64,000 nucleotides of DNA from Ilex aquifolium (lineage: Eukaryota > Streptophyta > Magnoliopsida > Aquifoliales > Aquifoliaceae), in contig OX637402.1 in the NCBI GenBank assembly GCA_951799425.1, forward strand, positions 1,116,501-1,180,500. The letters run 5' to 3'. A program made the position numbers and the translations under genes. The notes under the pieces were generated by a model. It did not search any database. It saw only the letters and a list, made by a program, of their open reading frames with translations, and had not been told where the DNA came from. Within the stretch, counting starts at the first letter, position 1, and every line of letters starts with the position of its first letter. Positions 44,356 to 55,960 of the stretch are shown here, one piece after another.

Positions 44356-44880
44356 AACTACGGAGAAGATTCAACTCATCCGGGAGAGGCTACGTACGGC
44401 GCGAAGTAGACAGAAGAGCTACGCGGACCACAGACGAAGATCCTTGGAATTAAAAGTGGGAGATAACATGTTTTCCAAGGTGTCACACAAGAAGGGCGTG
44501 TTTCGATTCGGCAAGAAGGAGAAGTTAGCGCCAAGATATATCGGACCGTTTGAAGTGATCAAAGCAGTAGGCAATGTGGCGTATCAACTTCGACTACTAG
44601 CCCAGATATCCAGAGTACATGGCGTGTTTCACGTATCGATGTTGAGGACGTGTCACTCGGATGCAACTCCAGTCGTGAACTTGGAGGAGATGGAAATTTA
44701 AGAGGGAGCAACCTATGAAGAACAACCGTTGAAGATTCTCGATGCCAAAGAGAAGGTGCTCCGTAACAAAGTCATCCGACTAGTGAAGGTTTTGTGGCAA
44801 CACCATGGAGTGGAAGAAGCTACTTGGGAATCGGAGCAAGAAATGCGGGAGAAGTATCCACATTTGTTCGCTACTTGAGG
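44356..44880 (+). pseudogene. pol: C2 integrase C-terminus and chromodomain remnant
   Basis: [13 protein letters not shown]-like sequence, VGDNMFSKVSHKKGVFRFGK, YIGPFEVIKAVGNVAYQL and [18 protein letters not shown] parallel chromovirus C at 21230-21540. The chromodomain-like [15 protein letters not shown] region follows. Broken. Confidence 0.85.
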
Positions 44881-44902
44881 TAAGTTTCGAGGACAAAACT
44901 TT

Positions 44903-44919
44903 CTTTAAGGGAGGTGGAT
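44903..44919 (+). promoter_or_regulatory. Polypurine tract of C2
   Basis: CTTTAAGGGAGGTGGAT lies directly before the 3' LTR. Confidence 0.75.
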
Positions 44920-47167
44920 TGTAACACCCCGCATTTTCTTTTATATATGCATATAGATATATAGATATAGCAAATAATGGTTGTAAAGATGTGGATAGGG
45001 GTATTGAAGTGTGTTTGAACTTTGTAAATTTGAAAAGTAAAGATTTAAAATGTTAATGAAAATCATAGTTGAAATTTAGTTTTAGTGAGTGAAAATATAA
45101 AATGTTAGGTCATATAACTTGTATTAGATAGGTTTGGTGTATAAATATGTGTTGGAGAGGTTTGTGATGGATTTGGTTAGTTTTGGAATGGATTGGAAAT
45201 GGAAAACAAAAGAAATAGGCAAAACTGGGTAAATGGTACCGGTACTGGATACCGGTACTGTGTACCGGTACCCCGATTCCAGAAGGTTTTTTGTACCGGT
45301 ACTAGGTACCGGTACTGGGTACCGGTACTGAGTACCGGTACTACCGAAACCAGACTGTTTATTTTAAAGTCGCGAATTTCGGCCTCTCTCTCTCTCCCTA
45401 TAAATACTTAAGACCGACTATTTGAGCCCCATTTCAGCCTTCTAAACCCTAGGCACCTTTAGAGAGAAAGAGAGGGAGAGAAGAACATCAAAGATAAGGA
45501 GAGATACACCATTTTAGAAGATTAAAACCCTAGATTTCTAAGATTTCACTTCTCTACTCATTCTCTTTTCTTCCATTCTTCACCCACTCTCACCCAAATC
45601 TTTTGAAAACCCTAGGGAAAGGAGATTAAAAGGAAAAGAAAGGAAAGCAAGAAGGTCTTGAAGCTTGGGTATTTGGCTAAAACTCTTGAGCATTGAGGTA
45701 GGGGATTTCTTCCTAATCTCTTACATTGAGGCTAGGGTTATTATATATGTATGTTTTCCATATTCTTGATAGTTATATGATAAATAGTTAAGAATTCTTG
45801 GTTCCTTGTTTATTGAAACATGATTTTGAACAAAATGTATGTTTGGGTTCAAGAGACCTTGTTCTTGAATTTCCAAAATAGTAGTTTTAGAAATTACCTA
45901 TTTGGGTTATGCAAAATACATGGATTATTGATTTCTAAATGCCTATAGTTGATTAAATCATGTTTTCATCAAATCCTTGTTCTAGTTCCAAGAAATTATG
46001 TTTTGTTTGGAAAACCCTAGAATTTTGATATCTTTAGTGTTTGATATTGTACGCCAAAAATGTTACTTATGATGATCTCTTGCTCATTTTCTTCCATCAT
46101 ATTATGAAACATTATATTAGAAATTGTGGAATTTGGTAATTCCTTGAAATGTTGATGAATTGAGAATATTTTGGTTTCCTCAATTGTATGGTTGTTGTGA
46201 GGGACTTGGATTGCCTTCGAGAGATGTCGTAGAGTGTTAGAGGTTAGTCTACCCCAGTGGGGGTGAGATGGTTTCCTAGCACTTGTAGTGGGTTGTCATT
46301 TGGTAATGAAACCACTATCGTTCACTGGAGTTCGAACAAGGGATAGTATACTTTTCCTGGGAAGGGACTCGTCACTGCCATTGGGATGGTAGACGCCTTT
46401 TCCTAAAATGCTTGTGAATGTGATTGTGATTGGTGGACTAGGTATAATCGTTGGGTAGATTCATGAGAAGCAATCAACATACATGGTACGGGGATGAACC
46501 AATATACATGGGATGATGAGTTGGAACGTCTTGGCCGGTGCATTGGTATGGGACAATGCATCGGAAGACGCCCTTCCGAATTGGCCTAACTTTGGACACG
46601 GTGTATTGTTGTTCAATTTAATTGATTCTTTTACTTGATTGTTGTTATGGCTTAAACTTGAGATCTCTTTAAACTGTCCTGTTTTTCCTTCAAAAATTGA
46701 TATATATTATTTTCGAAATGTGACCGACCCGTTTTATATTTTTATAAACCTTGTTTGAGTTGGGAACATTTTGCTACAGAGCTTCGTGCTCATCCCCTAC
46801 AAATTACATTTTTCAGATTTGGTGCTAGAGGAGGATCTCGGCATCGACGGGTCAGGGCATTGGGAGGCTCCACTCGAGGGGAACCTAGATCCCGAGGTGG
46901 ATATGTAGAGATGTAGCTTCTTTTGTACTAGACTAGGTTATTCTTTTGGACACTGTAAGGTCTAGTTTCTTTTGCTATTCCGCTGTGCTACTTTAATTAA
47001 TTTTTGAGATGTAAATTCCATGGTTGGGCATATTCTTTTGGATAATGATGTAAATATTTTATTGATGATGAATGAAGTTTAATTTATTTATGGATGATAT
47101 TAGTGCTCTCATGACATAAATGGTTTTAGTATGTAATGCCGTCCAGGGTGGTATTTGGGGTGTTACA
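44920..47167 (+). repeat. 3' LTR of C2 (2248 bp)
   Basis: It is nearly identical to 39965-42217. The TATAAATA box lies at 45399-45406. It ends TTTGGGGTGTTACA, followed by the CCTAC duplication. Confidence 0.92.
45237..45346 (+). repeat. GTACCGGTAC palindrome array in the C2 3' LTR
   Basis: About seven cores occur, with an order and spacing different from the 5' LTR array of the same element. Confidence 0.85.
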
Positions 47168-47436
47168 CCTACCATCAGGTGTCACACCACCAACTGACGA
47201 TGTCCTAGAAGACCCATTTAGACAATCCTGTATCACGTGTCCCAAATACCCATAATCATAACATCGTTGATCTTCACTTGACTACGTCATCCCACAATCC
47301 CAAGCTATATGCCCTTCCACCCCATACTTGTAGCAAGTTACACCTACTGGTCGGCTATTAGCTGACCCTCTACCTGGCTGTCCTGTAGAGAATTTGGAAA
47401 GACTTTGACCTCGTGAGCTAGCTGCTTTCCCTTGGA
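47168..47436 (-). pseudogene. gag: Chromovirus K gag remnant
   Basis: This is the continuation of K beyond C2. On the minus strand a cysteine-rich, glycine-rich gag end with a zinc-knuckle-like pattern is faintly readable near 47230-47340. It ends at the Tat-type LTR. Confidence 0.5.
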
Positions 47437-48805
47437 TGTGGGTTAAATAATCAAGGAATTCTCAAGCGTATGAAAGGATATCGTGTTTGTAACTTGGTCG
47501 ATTATCGAAGTCGTCTCCTCAAGAAAACCAAATGGTTTAAGAAGTAATGGTCAACAAAAAAATAAAAACCTTACATTTTGAGAGTTTTTCGGAAGAAATT
47601 GATCACAACAATTAAAGGAAAGAACTGGTTGATCGGAAGAGATTACCTCACTGTGAATAGGTATTTTAACTCAATGCCTATAACTCATATGAGATTCTTG
47701 TCAAACGCACTCAAATGGTATATATTCATTAAACACCCAATTGTAAATAACAAATGTGTATTCAAATTAAGTGAATTGATTTTGAAATAATTAAATCCAC
47801 TTCAATTACAGTGATTCTAAGAATTACCCGTGCCAAGTTTTAGTTATATGCGGGTAAGCAAGAAGATATACATATCGATAGTGTTTTTGAATTTAATCAT
47901 TCAATTAATCCACATAACTCAATCATTGAAAAGCCCAAGTTTGAGTCAAAATTTCCAATTCATGGATGAGACTACTTCATTCGATCAAATCGGTAGATGA
48001 CTATTCACTCATGACTGAATTGAAATTGAAATTGCATCATAATAAATGAAAGCAAGAAGACTTGAATTAAAATTGCAAGATTTGACATTGATAATGAAAG
48101 TAAATACCTTGTATTGAAATTTAAATGAATATAAATCGTTCGCAGAGAGAAACTAAAAGTAATTGCATTGCAAGAATTTAATACTTGAATTTAAACAAAG
48201 CTTGTAAATTAAAACAATGGATAAAACTTAAAAAAAAAAAAAAGAGAAGAAAATCTAAACCCTGGGGAAGAGAAAAGAGAACAACAGTGAATTGAACGAT
48301 GGAATGTTGCTCCCCTCTCTCTTGCTTAGACTTGGGTATTTATAGGAGATTTCCTGCTGATTTTTCTCTCTTTGATCCACCAATCATGGCCCTTGAAATA
48401 AGCTAGCCAATTGCCCTTAGGAGTCTTAATTATCGAGATACAGTAACCTACCAGTCATAAGCAAAAAATGACCTACTGGTAGGACTGTTAATTGTTTTGC
48501 TTCTACTGGTTTCCTTTGCTCTCCTATTGGTAGAACACCTCTCTGTCTTCAATCTACTGGTGGAACCAACATTTGGCTTCAGTTGTACTAGTAGAAGACC
48601 TATCGGTTAGAAGAGTCTTTTCCTTAATTATGCTTGCGGTGACCATGACTTCATTCTTGGACCTTTTAGCTCATCTACCAAGTCCTCTATGGCCTTTCCA
48701 TGCATTTACACCAATTCAACTGTAAACACACAAATGAATTAAATAACTAACATGACTAAAATGAATGATATAAGGCCTATAATATGCAATATTATGCTCA
48801 AATCA
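47437..48805 (-). repeat. Probable Tat/Athila-type LTR, minus strand
   Basis: On the minus strand AATTCGGGGTG is followed by TGATTTGAGC at 48805, resembling a polypurine tract and LTR start. A TATAAATA box lies at 48337-48344. The left end (TGTGGGTTAAATAATC at 47437) is approximate. ORFs inside are small and unconvincing. Confidence 0.5.
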
Positions 48806-49234
48806 CACCCCGAATTTAGATTTTGACAGTCCCTTTGCAAACCAAAGTAAACAACTATAAAATTTCTAACATTCTACTAGAAATTTCAAAGCATACTCCA
48901 TCACATAACAAATATTATAATTTAAACCCATGCAAATATTTACAAATTATACTTAAACCCATAATATTTTTAAAATGCTATGTTATGTATGTAACTGGGG
49001 TGATTGATCCAGATCAAATAATGGGACATGTGGATTGATAACTGAAGGATTGAAACTATTTGGGTTTCCTTTACCGGGCACATTGACAATGGTCTCAAGG
49101 AAGGGTTCAGAGAGGAAAGGGAGGACCCCGGGAAGGAGCACGCTGGGAGCATCGCAAACATGGGCCTTTCGAGGTCATGGTCCCATGGTGACCAGTCACG
49201 ATCATTAACCTTGGGAGCCCTTTTTAGCCTTGGC
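48806..49234. other. Unassigned sequence, probably the inside of the minus-strand Tat-type element
   Basis: No ORF of note and no recognisable domain is present. GC content rises from about 49040. Confidence 0.35.
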
Positions 49235-49547
49235 TGTCACACCCTCCCTGGGGCTATGTCCAGGCTACGTTTAGGAAAACATCACATCCATCTAATTAAC
49301 ATTGGGACATGTGGCTCACAGTTATTGGCCAGTGGTATTGGCACAGTCAAGGCAGTTGTGGGCTGTATTTTTACTACCTGGTTGGTGAGAGCACTTACTC
49401 CCTCCACCTACCCTCTACCCAACTGGTTGGTCCCTTCGCTAATAGGTTGCTCAATTTTCTTCTATCATGTCCACTCATCTTACTCTTCCCCTTCGAATAT
49501 CCTTAGCATTGACATGAGTGTTAGCCTCTTTTAACTTCTCACCTACA
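49235..49547 (+). repeat. Possible short LTR of a Tat/Ogre-type element
   Basis: It runs from TGTCACACCCTCC to CTCACCTACA and is placed six bases before a Tat-type primer site. No second copy was found to confirm it. Confidence 0.4.
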
Positions 49548-49553
49548 TTCTTT

Positions 49554-49571
49554 TGGCAACTCCACTGGCGA
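49554..49571 (+). promoter_or_regulatory. Possible primer binding site of Tat/Ogre type
   Basis: TGGCAACTCCACTGGCGA resembles the TGGCGACTCCACTGGGGA type of primer site used by Tat-lineage elements. Confidence 0.45.
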
Positions 49572-49620
49572 GGCCTATCCTAGTTACTCTGTGCGTTTAC
49601 AACTCATAGTGTTATCCAAC

Positions 49621-49719
49621 ACTATGACAAAAAATAACAATGACAAGCAAAACGAGCAGCAAAAAAGTCCACCCCAGTGCGAGGTTAGTCATGGTTCTTC
49701 AATGAGTCAAAAGGCTCCC
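49621..49719 (+). pseudogene. Possible start of a Tat-type gag
   Basis: From ATG at 49624, about 32 codons rich in Asn, Gln and Lys (MTKNNNDKQNEQQKSPP) are open up to the LTR of F, which cuts it off. Confidence 0.3.
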
Positions 49720-52155
49720 TGTGACGCCCCTAAAACCGGGGGTCCTTCGTCAATCCGTTGATCATCCATCAACCTGTGGAAATACCCGTGAATGTAGCAT
49801 AACCCGACACCATGGTGCAACAATAAAAAGTTTAGACAAAGTATCCCTTGTATTGGGAACTCCCAAACGCATAACCTATGTACATTTAAAACACATGACT
49901 CATCCGAGGTCTAATATACCACTCTTTATACTCCATTATTGTTCATTTTCATCATTTGTATAAAAGGACACATAGCCCAAAAGCATGGCAAAGCATTCTT
50001 AAAATTTCAGATTTTTGAAAAACCTACCGGTAGGTTAATGTTCTACCGGTAGGTTTTGCCTACTGAAAAAGGTTCTATCGGTACGTTTTACCTACTGGAA
50101 AAAGTTCTACCAGTAGGTTAATGTTCTACCGGTAGGTTTTGCCTACCGGAAAAAGTTCTACCCGTAGGTTAATGTTATACCAGTAGGTTTTGCCCAGATT
50201 TGCCTGTTTCACCTGTTTTTGACTTCCAATCCCATCAAATCCATCCCACAACCATTCAATACATGTTTAATGAAGTTTTTCAAATGAAACATGATATAAC
50301 AAGTTCTATTACAAACAATTCTGTATATTTACATGCCAAAATGGAATTTTCACAAAAGTTATACAAAATGAGTCATAAAAGCCACAAGTCGGCCTTCTTC
50401 ACCCTTGATGCTCGAATTGGGCCATTTGCCAGTGTGAACCCCGCACCTGAAATATTTTCCCACGAAGGGTGAGCCACGCTCAATAGGGTATCTCCTAAAG
50501 AGGCTACTCCCCAACCTAAGTGCATATGAAATGTTCACATGCAACATTCATCAAACAACAAACATTCTAATCAAGAACATGCATTCAATGATAAGAATAC
50601 CATGCCATGCCATGAAATGAGATGAGACCGACTCATGTACATCAGCCCGAGCCTTTGCCGGCTCCCTCAACACATGCAATTTCCATGTATGAAAACCGGG
50701 CTTTCTAAGCCCCCGTCATTGATGTTTCACATCAAATGACTATTTTATAAAATAAAATCATGTGTCTTTGTGGGTAGCGGACTTTTGGTGTCTCACTGCC
50801 GGCTCCGCACACCGATACACTTTTTTGGACTTGCACCGTCGGAAGTGTATAATCCAGTAGCCGGGTCTTGCACCCAAGGGAGAGTCTAACCCTTCTTGCT
50901 ATACCTGACACAAGTTTTTCATACAACCGTGCGACTCAGTCGAAACTTCGTTCCAACTTTTCTCGAGCCCACCCATCATCCGCCAAGTATGGTGTCTGAT
51001 TGAACCATGCACACACACACCCACACTCATGCCCAATGCACATGAATGTGATGCCAACATCATGCCCAATATGTAATAAATGCCAAATGAGCAATTTCCA
51101 CCATTCTATTGCCAATTATATCAAAAACATATAATTTCCACACTCGTCAAAATGCTAACATATGATAAAGCATATATTAACTTTATACCCAACAACAAAT
51201 CCCAAGTATGTTAGCACATAATCTATGCCAATAACACACTTAATTCACAAGGCACAATATAAACACATAGCAAGCCCACATAATACCATTTTTCTAAGAA
51301 ATTACAAACTAGTAATTTTCACACACCAATTCAAGATAGAATTTATTCTACCTAATATCAATACGCATTTCCTCAATTTCTACAACAATAGGCAAGGGTT
51401 ATAAACATCTAACACCCTACCCATTCCATATACTCAACCTAGGTTGGAAATAAGCCTAATTAGGATGAAACCCTACCTCTTGAAGCGTAAAACGACGTTG
51501 AAGAGCTTCAAGAACCCGATTTAAGATAGAATCTTCACTTTCCCCAAATCCTATTTCTTGGACTTCGGTAAAACCCGCGCTTTTTGGTACAGCCGCGTAG
51601 CCCTCGCCGAGAGGAACGACTTTAATACTTGACTCGAGTTGATTTGAGCGACGAGGAGGCGTAGATCGTAGAGAGAAGGTGGAGTTTCTTCCTTTTTCCC
51701 TCTCTTCCTTCTCCAATGTGAACCCAACAGAGAATAGGGGAAGAAATCTGATTTTCTTCCCCTTTTTATAGTCTCCAAACACTTGGTCCACAATGCGCCA
51801 CACGACCCTATTTTCCCAGGTCTGTTTTCACCCCGAAACGATTAAATTTCGCCCCGATTCAAGTTCAAAATATTTTTATTTCAACTTGCTTTAAATTATT
51901 TTCCAAAATTTGAAATTTTATTTAAATATTCGTTTTTACCCAACACTCGATCGTCTCGTAAAACGCGTAAAATTGGACTATCTCGTAATTCGACGAAATT
52001 TGATAGGGTAACTAGATTTCGCGAGACGAATTCAACGGTGAGGCCCGTTTTGTTATCCGAGTTCTAGAAAAATTCATGTTTGCAACCCGTACCATAGTTG
52101 CAAATTACTGTTTTACCCCTTTTCGTAAAAAGTTCAAATTTACCTGGGTTTTACA
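49720..52155 (-). repeat. 3' LTR of chromovirus F (2436 bp)
   Basis: On the minus strand it starts TGTAAAACCCAGG at 52155 and ends GGGGCGTCACA at 49720. It aligns with D1, D2 and D3. The flanks do not form a target duplication because pol adjoins it, which identifies the D family as chromoviral. Confidence 0.88.
50020..50190. repeat. CTACCGGTAG repeat array in the LTR of F
   Basis: AACCTACCGGTAGGTT and TGTTCTACCGGTAGGTTTTG are repeated about five times with decayed versions, at the same LTR position as in D1-D3. Confidence 0.8.
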
Positions 52156-52172
52156 TTCTTCCCCCTTAAAAG
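52156..52172 (-). promoter_or_regulatory. Polypurine tract of chromovirus F
   Basis: On the minus strand CTTTTAAGGGGGAAGAA lies directly before the LTR start. Confidence 0.8.
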
Positions 52173-52299
52173 AATTTCGTCCCTGAAATTCACATACACA
52201 CTTAATCGCATGCATATGAAACAAGTAATACTATACTTAAAATTGTAAACATGTACCTCTATCCTAGAACAAGAACGGATAACTGGTACGTATGGTGTC

Positions 52300-54592
52300 C
52301 TCACACTCCTATGTCGCCTCCTGCATACCTCGGTGCTGCCACAACACCTTCACTAGCCTCACATTCTTGCCTCGCAAAACTTGCTCCCAGCTATCCATGA
52401 TATGCACTGGTCCCTCCTCAACGGTCCCATCCGCATCAACAATCAAATCACCCCAATCCACCACATGTGTCGGATCTAGAGTATACTTCCTGAGCATAGA
52501 GACATGAAACACCGCGTGAACACTCGATAGATTTGGCGGTAACGTCAACCGGTAAGCCACTGTACCAACCCTCTCGTGTACCTCAAAGGGTCCGATAAAC
52601 CTCGGCGATAACTTCCCTTGCTTCCCGAATCTAACCATTCTCTCTTAGGCATCACCTTCAAGAAGACATGATCCCCAACCTCAAACTCTAAAGGTCGCCG
52701 CCGTCTGTCAGCGTAGCTCTTCTGCCGGCTCCGAGCTGTGAGGAGACGCTTTCGTATCAAGTCCACCTTCTCCGAGGTGTCCCTAATCAACTCCGGACCC
52801 GTAGAGGGTCTCTCTCCCATCTCCGTCCAACACACCGGAGAACGACAAGGCCTTCCATATAACGCCTCATAGGATGTCATCTTTATGCTCGCCTGATAAC
52901 TATTGTTGTAGGTGAACTCCACTAAGGGTAAATGCTCCTCACAGCTACCCTTGAGATCTAGGACGCATGTCCGTAGCATGTCCTCTAGAATCTGGATGGT
53001 CCTTTTCGACTGACCGTCAGTCTAGGGATGAAATATTGTAGTCATTGTCAACTGTGTCCCCATGGCCCGCTAGAAGCTCTCCCAAAAGTGAGCCGTAAAC
53101 CTGGGATCCCGATCCGACACTATAGATACGAGCACCCCATGCAACCTGACAATCTCCCGTATATACAATCTATAGAATTCCTCCAGTCTGAAGGTCATCC
53201 GCACCGCCAAAAAGTATGTCGACTTTGTAAGCCGGTCCACTATTATCCACACTGCGTCATGTCCCCACGATATCCGTGGTAAGTGGGTCACAAAATCTAT
53301 CGTGACGTGCTCCCACTTCCACTCAGCCACCTCCAAGGGTTGGAGCAACCTTGGCGATGGAGATCGTGGTACATCTTCGTGCCACCTGGGTGAACAGCAA
53401 AATGGGCAATAAAACTCCCTGAGGATCACCTATCTCAGATCTGCTAACTGGGGAACCACAACCCTTTCCCTATACCGAAGAATGCCATCCGAGTGAATGA
53501 CCCAGCCCTCGTCACCGGTACCCGCCTGCACTCGGTCCCTGATGGATAATAACTCTGGGTCCTGCCCTTGGGACTCAATCACCCTACTCAGTAAGGAAGA
53601 CGTAGCCACCAAGCTCCCTAAGATGCCCTAAGCCTGACCCTTGTAGTGTAGCCTGAACTATCCCACAATCTCGAGCATCTGCCACTCCCTGGAAGCCACA
53701 CTAGCCAAGACTCCCCTTAACTTTCGGCTGAGTGCATCAGCCACCACGTTTGCCTTACCGGTATGGTAATGCAAGGTGAAGTCATAGTCTTCCAAGTACT
53801 CCACCCACCTATGCTGCCTCATGTTGAGGTCCCGCAGAGTGAAGATGTATTTCAAACTTTTGTGGTCCGAAAACACCTCGAACTGTTCACCATATAGGTA
53901 GTGGTGCCAAGCCTTCAAGGCAAAGACTATGGCCGCCAACTCCATATCATGCGCTGGGTAATTCTACTCGTGGTTCTTTAATTATCGAGAACCAAAAACC
54001 ACCACCCTCCCTGACTGCATCAAACACAACCAAGTCCATCTCTGGAGGTATCACAGTACACTGTGTACATCTGTCCCCTTTCCGGGACTATCAAAATAGA
54101 AGCTGAAGTAAGTCTCCTCTTCAACTCCTAGAATGCCTTCTCACACGATTCATCCCAGTGGAACTTGACCTCTTTCCGGGTCAACCTGGTCATAGGTGCG
54201 GCTAGTCGGGAGAAGTCCTCAATGAACCTCCAGTAATACCCCGCCAATCCCAAGAAACTACGTATCTTGAAGACTGACTTCAGTCTTTCCTAACTCATAA
54301 CTGCCTCAACCTTCTCCGGGTCAACCAACACCCCCGAGGCTGATACTATATGTCCCAAATACTTTACCTCCGTCAGCCAAAACTCGCATTTGCTGAACTT
54401 GGCGTACAACTGATGGTCCCTCAAGGTCTGGAGAACAATTCTCAAATGACCCTCATGCTCCTCCTCAGACTTAGAGTAGATCAGAATGTCGTCAACAAAC
54501 ACCACGACGAACTGATCTAAATAGGGTTGGAACTCCCTATACATGAGATCCATGAATGCCGCCGGGGCATTCGTCAATCCAAAGGGCATCAC
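52300..54592 (-). pseudogene. pol: Chromovirus F pol (RT to chromodomain)
   Basis: Minus-strand domains in order: RT ([31 protein letters not shown] near 54500), RNase H ([27 protein letters not shown] near 53710), integrase (VTIDFVTHLPRISWGHDAVW, VSDRDPRFTAHFWESF; VEFTYNNSYQASIKM), the capping FRFSK/KLSPRFIGPFEV region and a chromodomain-like KVLWQHRGMQEAT near 52320. It is close to G and more distant from C. Confidence 0.88.
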
Positions 54593-54599
54593 ATAGCCA

Positions 54600-55320
54600 A
54601 AGTATGATGGTGATGGAATATGTGGCTAAGTTTACTGACTTAGTCCATTTCGTCGATAATTACATGGCCAAAAACATAGCCAAAGTAAGGAGGTTCGAGG
54701 ACGGTTTGAAATTGTCCATTCGGGGAAAGGTTGTGGGCCACTGCCTATAGGATTTGACTCGATGGTCGAGACAACCATGGCCATTGAGTGAGAGGTGGAC
54801 GATGTAAGGAGCATCCGAAAAACGGGTGCTAAGGATAAGAAGAAGGAGGGTCAATCCTCTTCTTCGAGTTTGGGGAAGAGGCAAAGGACTTCAACTCAGC
54901 AAGGACATCTGGGATACGGTCGTAGCTATCAAGGTCAAGGCCAAGGCCGATCCTCTCAAGGCTGGGGAAACTTCAGGACCACCTATAAGGCAGGTCAGAG
55001 GACTTGCTACTTATGCCACCAACCGGGTCACATGGAGCGGGATTGTCCTCAGAGGCAGGGATCCCAGAGCTATGGGGCATCTCAGTCCCAGTTATCGGTG
55101 GGGCATGAACAGACTCATTTCATTCCTCCTTACCCCACCATGGGCCAGGGATACCAGTTTCAGTTCCAGGGTGCTGCACAGGCCCCTACTACTTCACGTG
55201 CGGGGACTCCGCAATCAGGCCAGATGGGCCAGGGCATGGGCCGAGGCCAGGGACAGGGCTTTCAGGCAGGGACTTGGGGACCCAGGGGCATGTCTACGCC
55301 ATCACACCTCAGACTAAGTT
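54600..55320 (+). pseudogene. gag: Chromovirus G gag (C-terminal half)
   Basis: [19 protein letters not shown] resembles the retrotransposon gag domain end. A basic, Gln/Gly-rich stretch and a zinc knuckle C-x2-C-x4-H-x4-C (CYLCHQPGHMERDC) at 55005-55046 follow, then a Gln/Gly-rich linker. Confidence 0.85.
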
Positions 55321-55960
55321 AGTGGATCAGTCGGTTATTCAGGGTACATTTCTACTCTCTCGCTTATGGACAAGGGTATTATTTGACTCTGGTGCATCTC
55401 ATTCATTTATTTATGCATCATGTGTGAGGGACTTGGGCTTAGAAGTTGAGACATTGGAAGAGTCATTTCATGCGAGTTCTCTCCTAGGAGCTAGGGTTAG
55501 TGTTGATCAGATATGTCGGGGTTATGAGTTAGATCTCGGGGATTCTACTCACTGTGGACCTTAGGGTCATGTACATGTTGGAGTTTGATGTCATCCTTGG
55601 GATGAATTGGTTGACGGTACACCGAGTTTTCATTGACTGTGATCAAAAGAGGGTTATTGCCTACACACCGGAGGGTGTTTGTTTCAAGTTTCAGGGGGAG
55701 AAACATGATGTTTTACCCTAAGTAGTGTATGATTCCCGTTGGCACGGGCAGTTAATGGGCTGGCTTGCGAGCTTACCATGGAGGACGAGGCAAGATAAGA
55801 GTTGGGTCTACCTCGAGTGGTTTATGAGTATGAGGACATTTTTTCCGGACGAACTATCAGGATTACCTTCACATAGGGATGTAGACTTCACTATTGAGTT
55901 ACACCCCGGTACATCGCCCATTTCTATGACTCTGCATAGAATGGCACCTGCAGAGTTGTA
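55321..55960 (+). pseudogene. pol: Chromovirus G protease region
   Basis: The retropepsin motif VLFDSGASHSFIYAS lies near 55375-55415, with the family-typical LGMNWL-type block near 55590. The pre-RT phrase LSGLPSHRDVDFTIELHPGT follows near 55845. Broken. Confidence 0.8.

Larger units (their letters stand above)
39965..47167 (+). mobile_element. Complete young chromovirus-type element C2 (7.2 kb)
   Basis: Two long, nearly identical LTRs, a tRNA-iMet primer site, a polypurine tract and the perfect 5-bp target duplication CCTAC (39960-39964, 47168-47172) are present. I count roughly fifteen single-base LTR differences by eye outside the palindrome arrays, under 1 percent, so insertion was recent. 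The inside has gag/protease-like and integrase-end parts with unrelated repetitive sequence between them. It is therefore not autonomous and looks like a derivative moved by relatives such as C. Confidence 0.92.
49720..54592 (-). mobile_element. Chromovirus F, 3' part (LTR and pol), minus strand
   Basis: On the minus strand, pol from RT to chromodomain is followed by a polypurine tract and a 3' LTR of the D family. The piece ends at 54592, where plus-strand element G begins. About six breaks. Confidence 0.85.
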
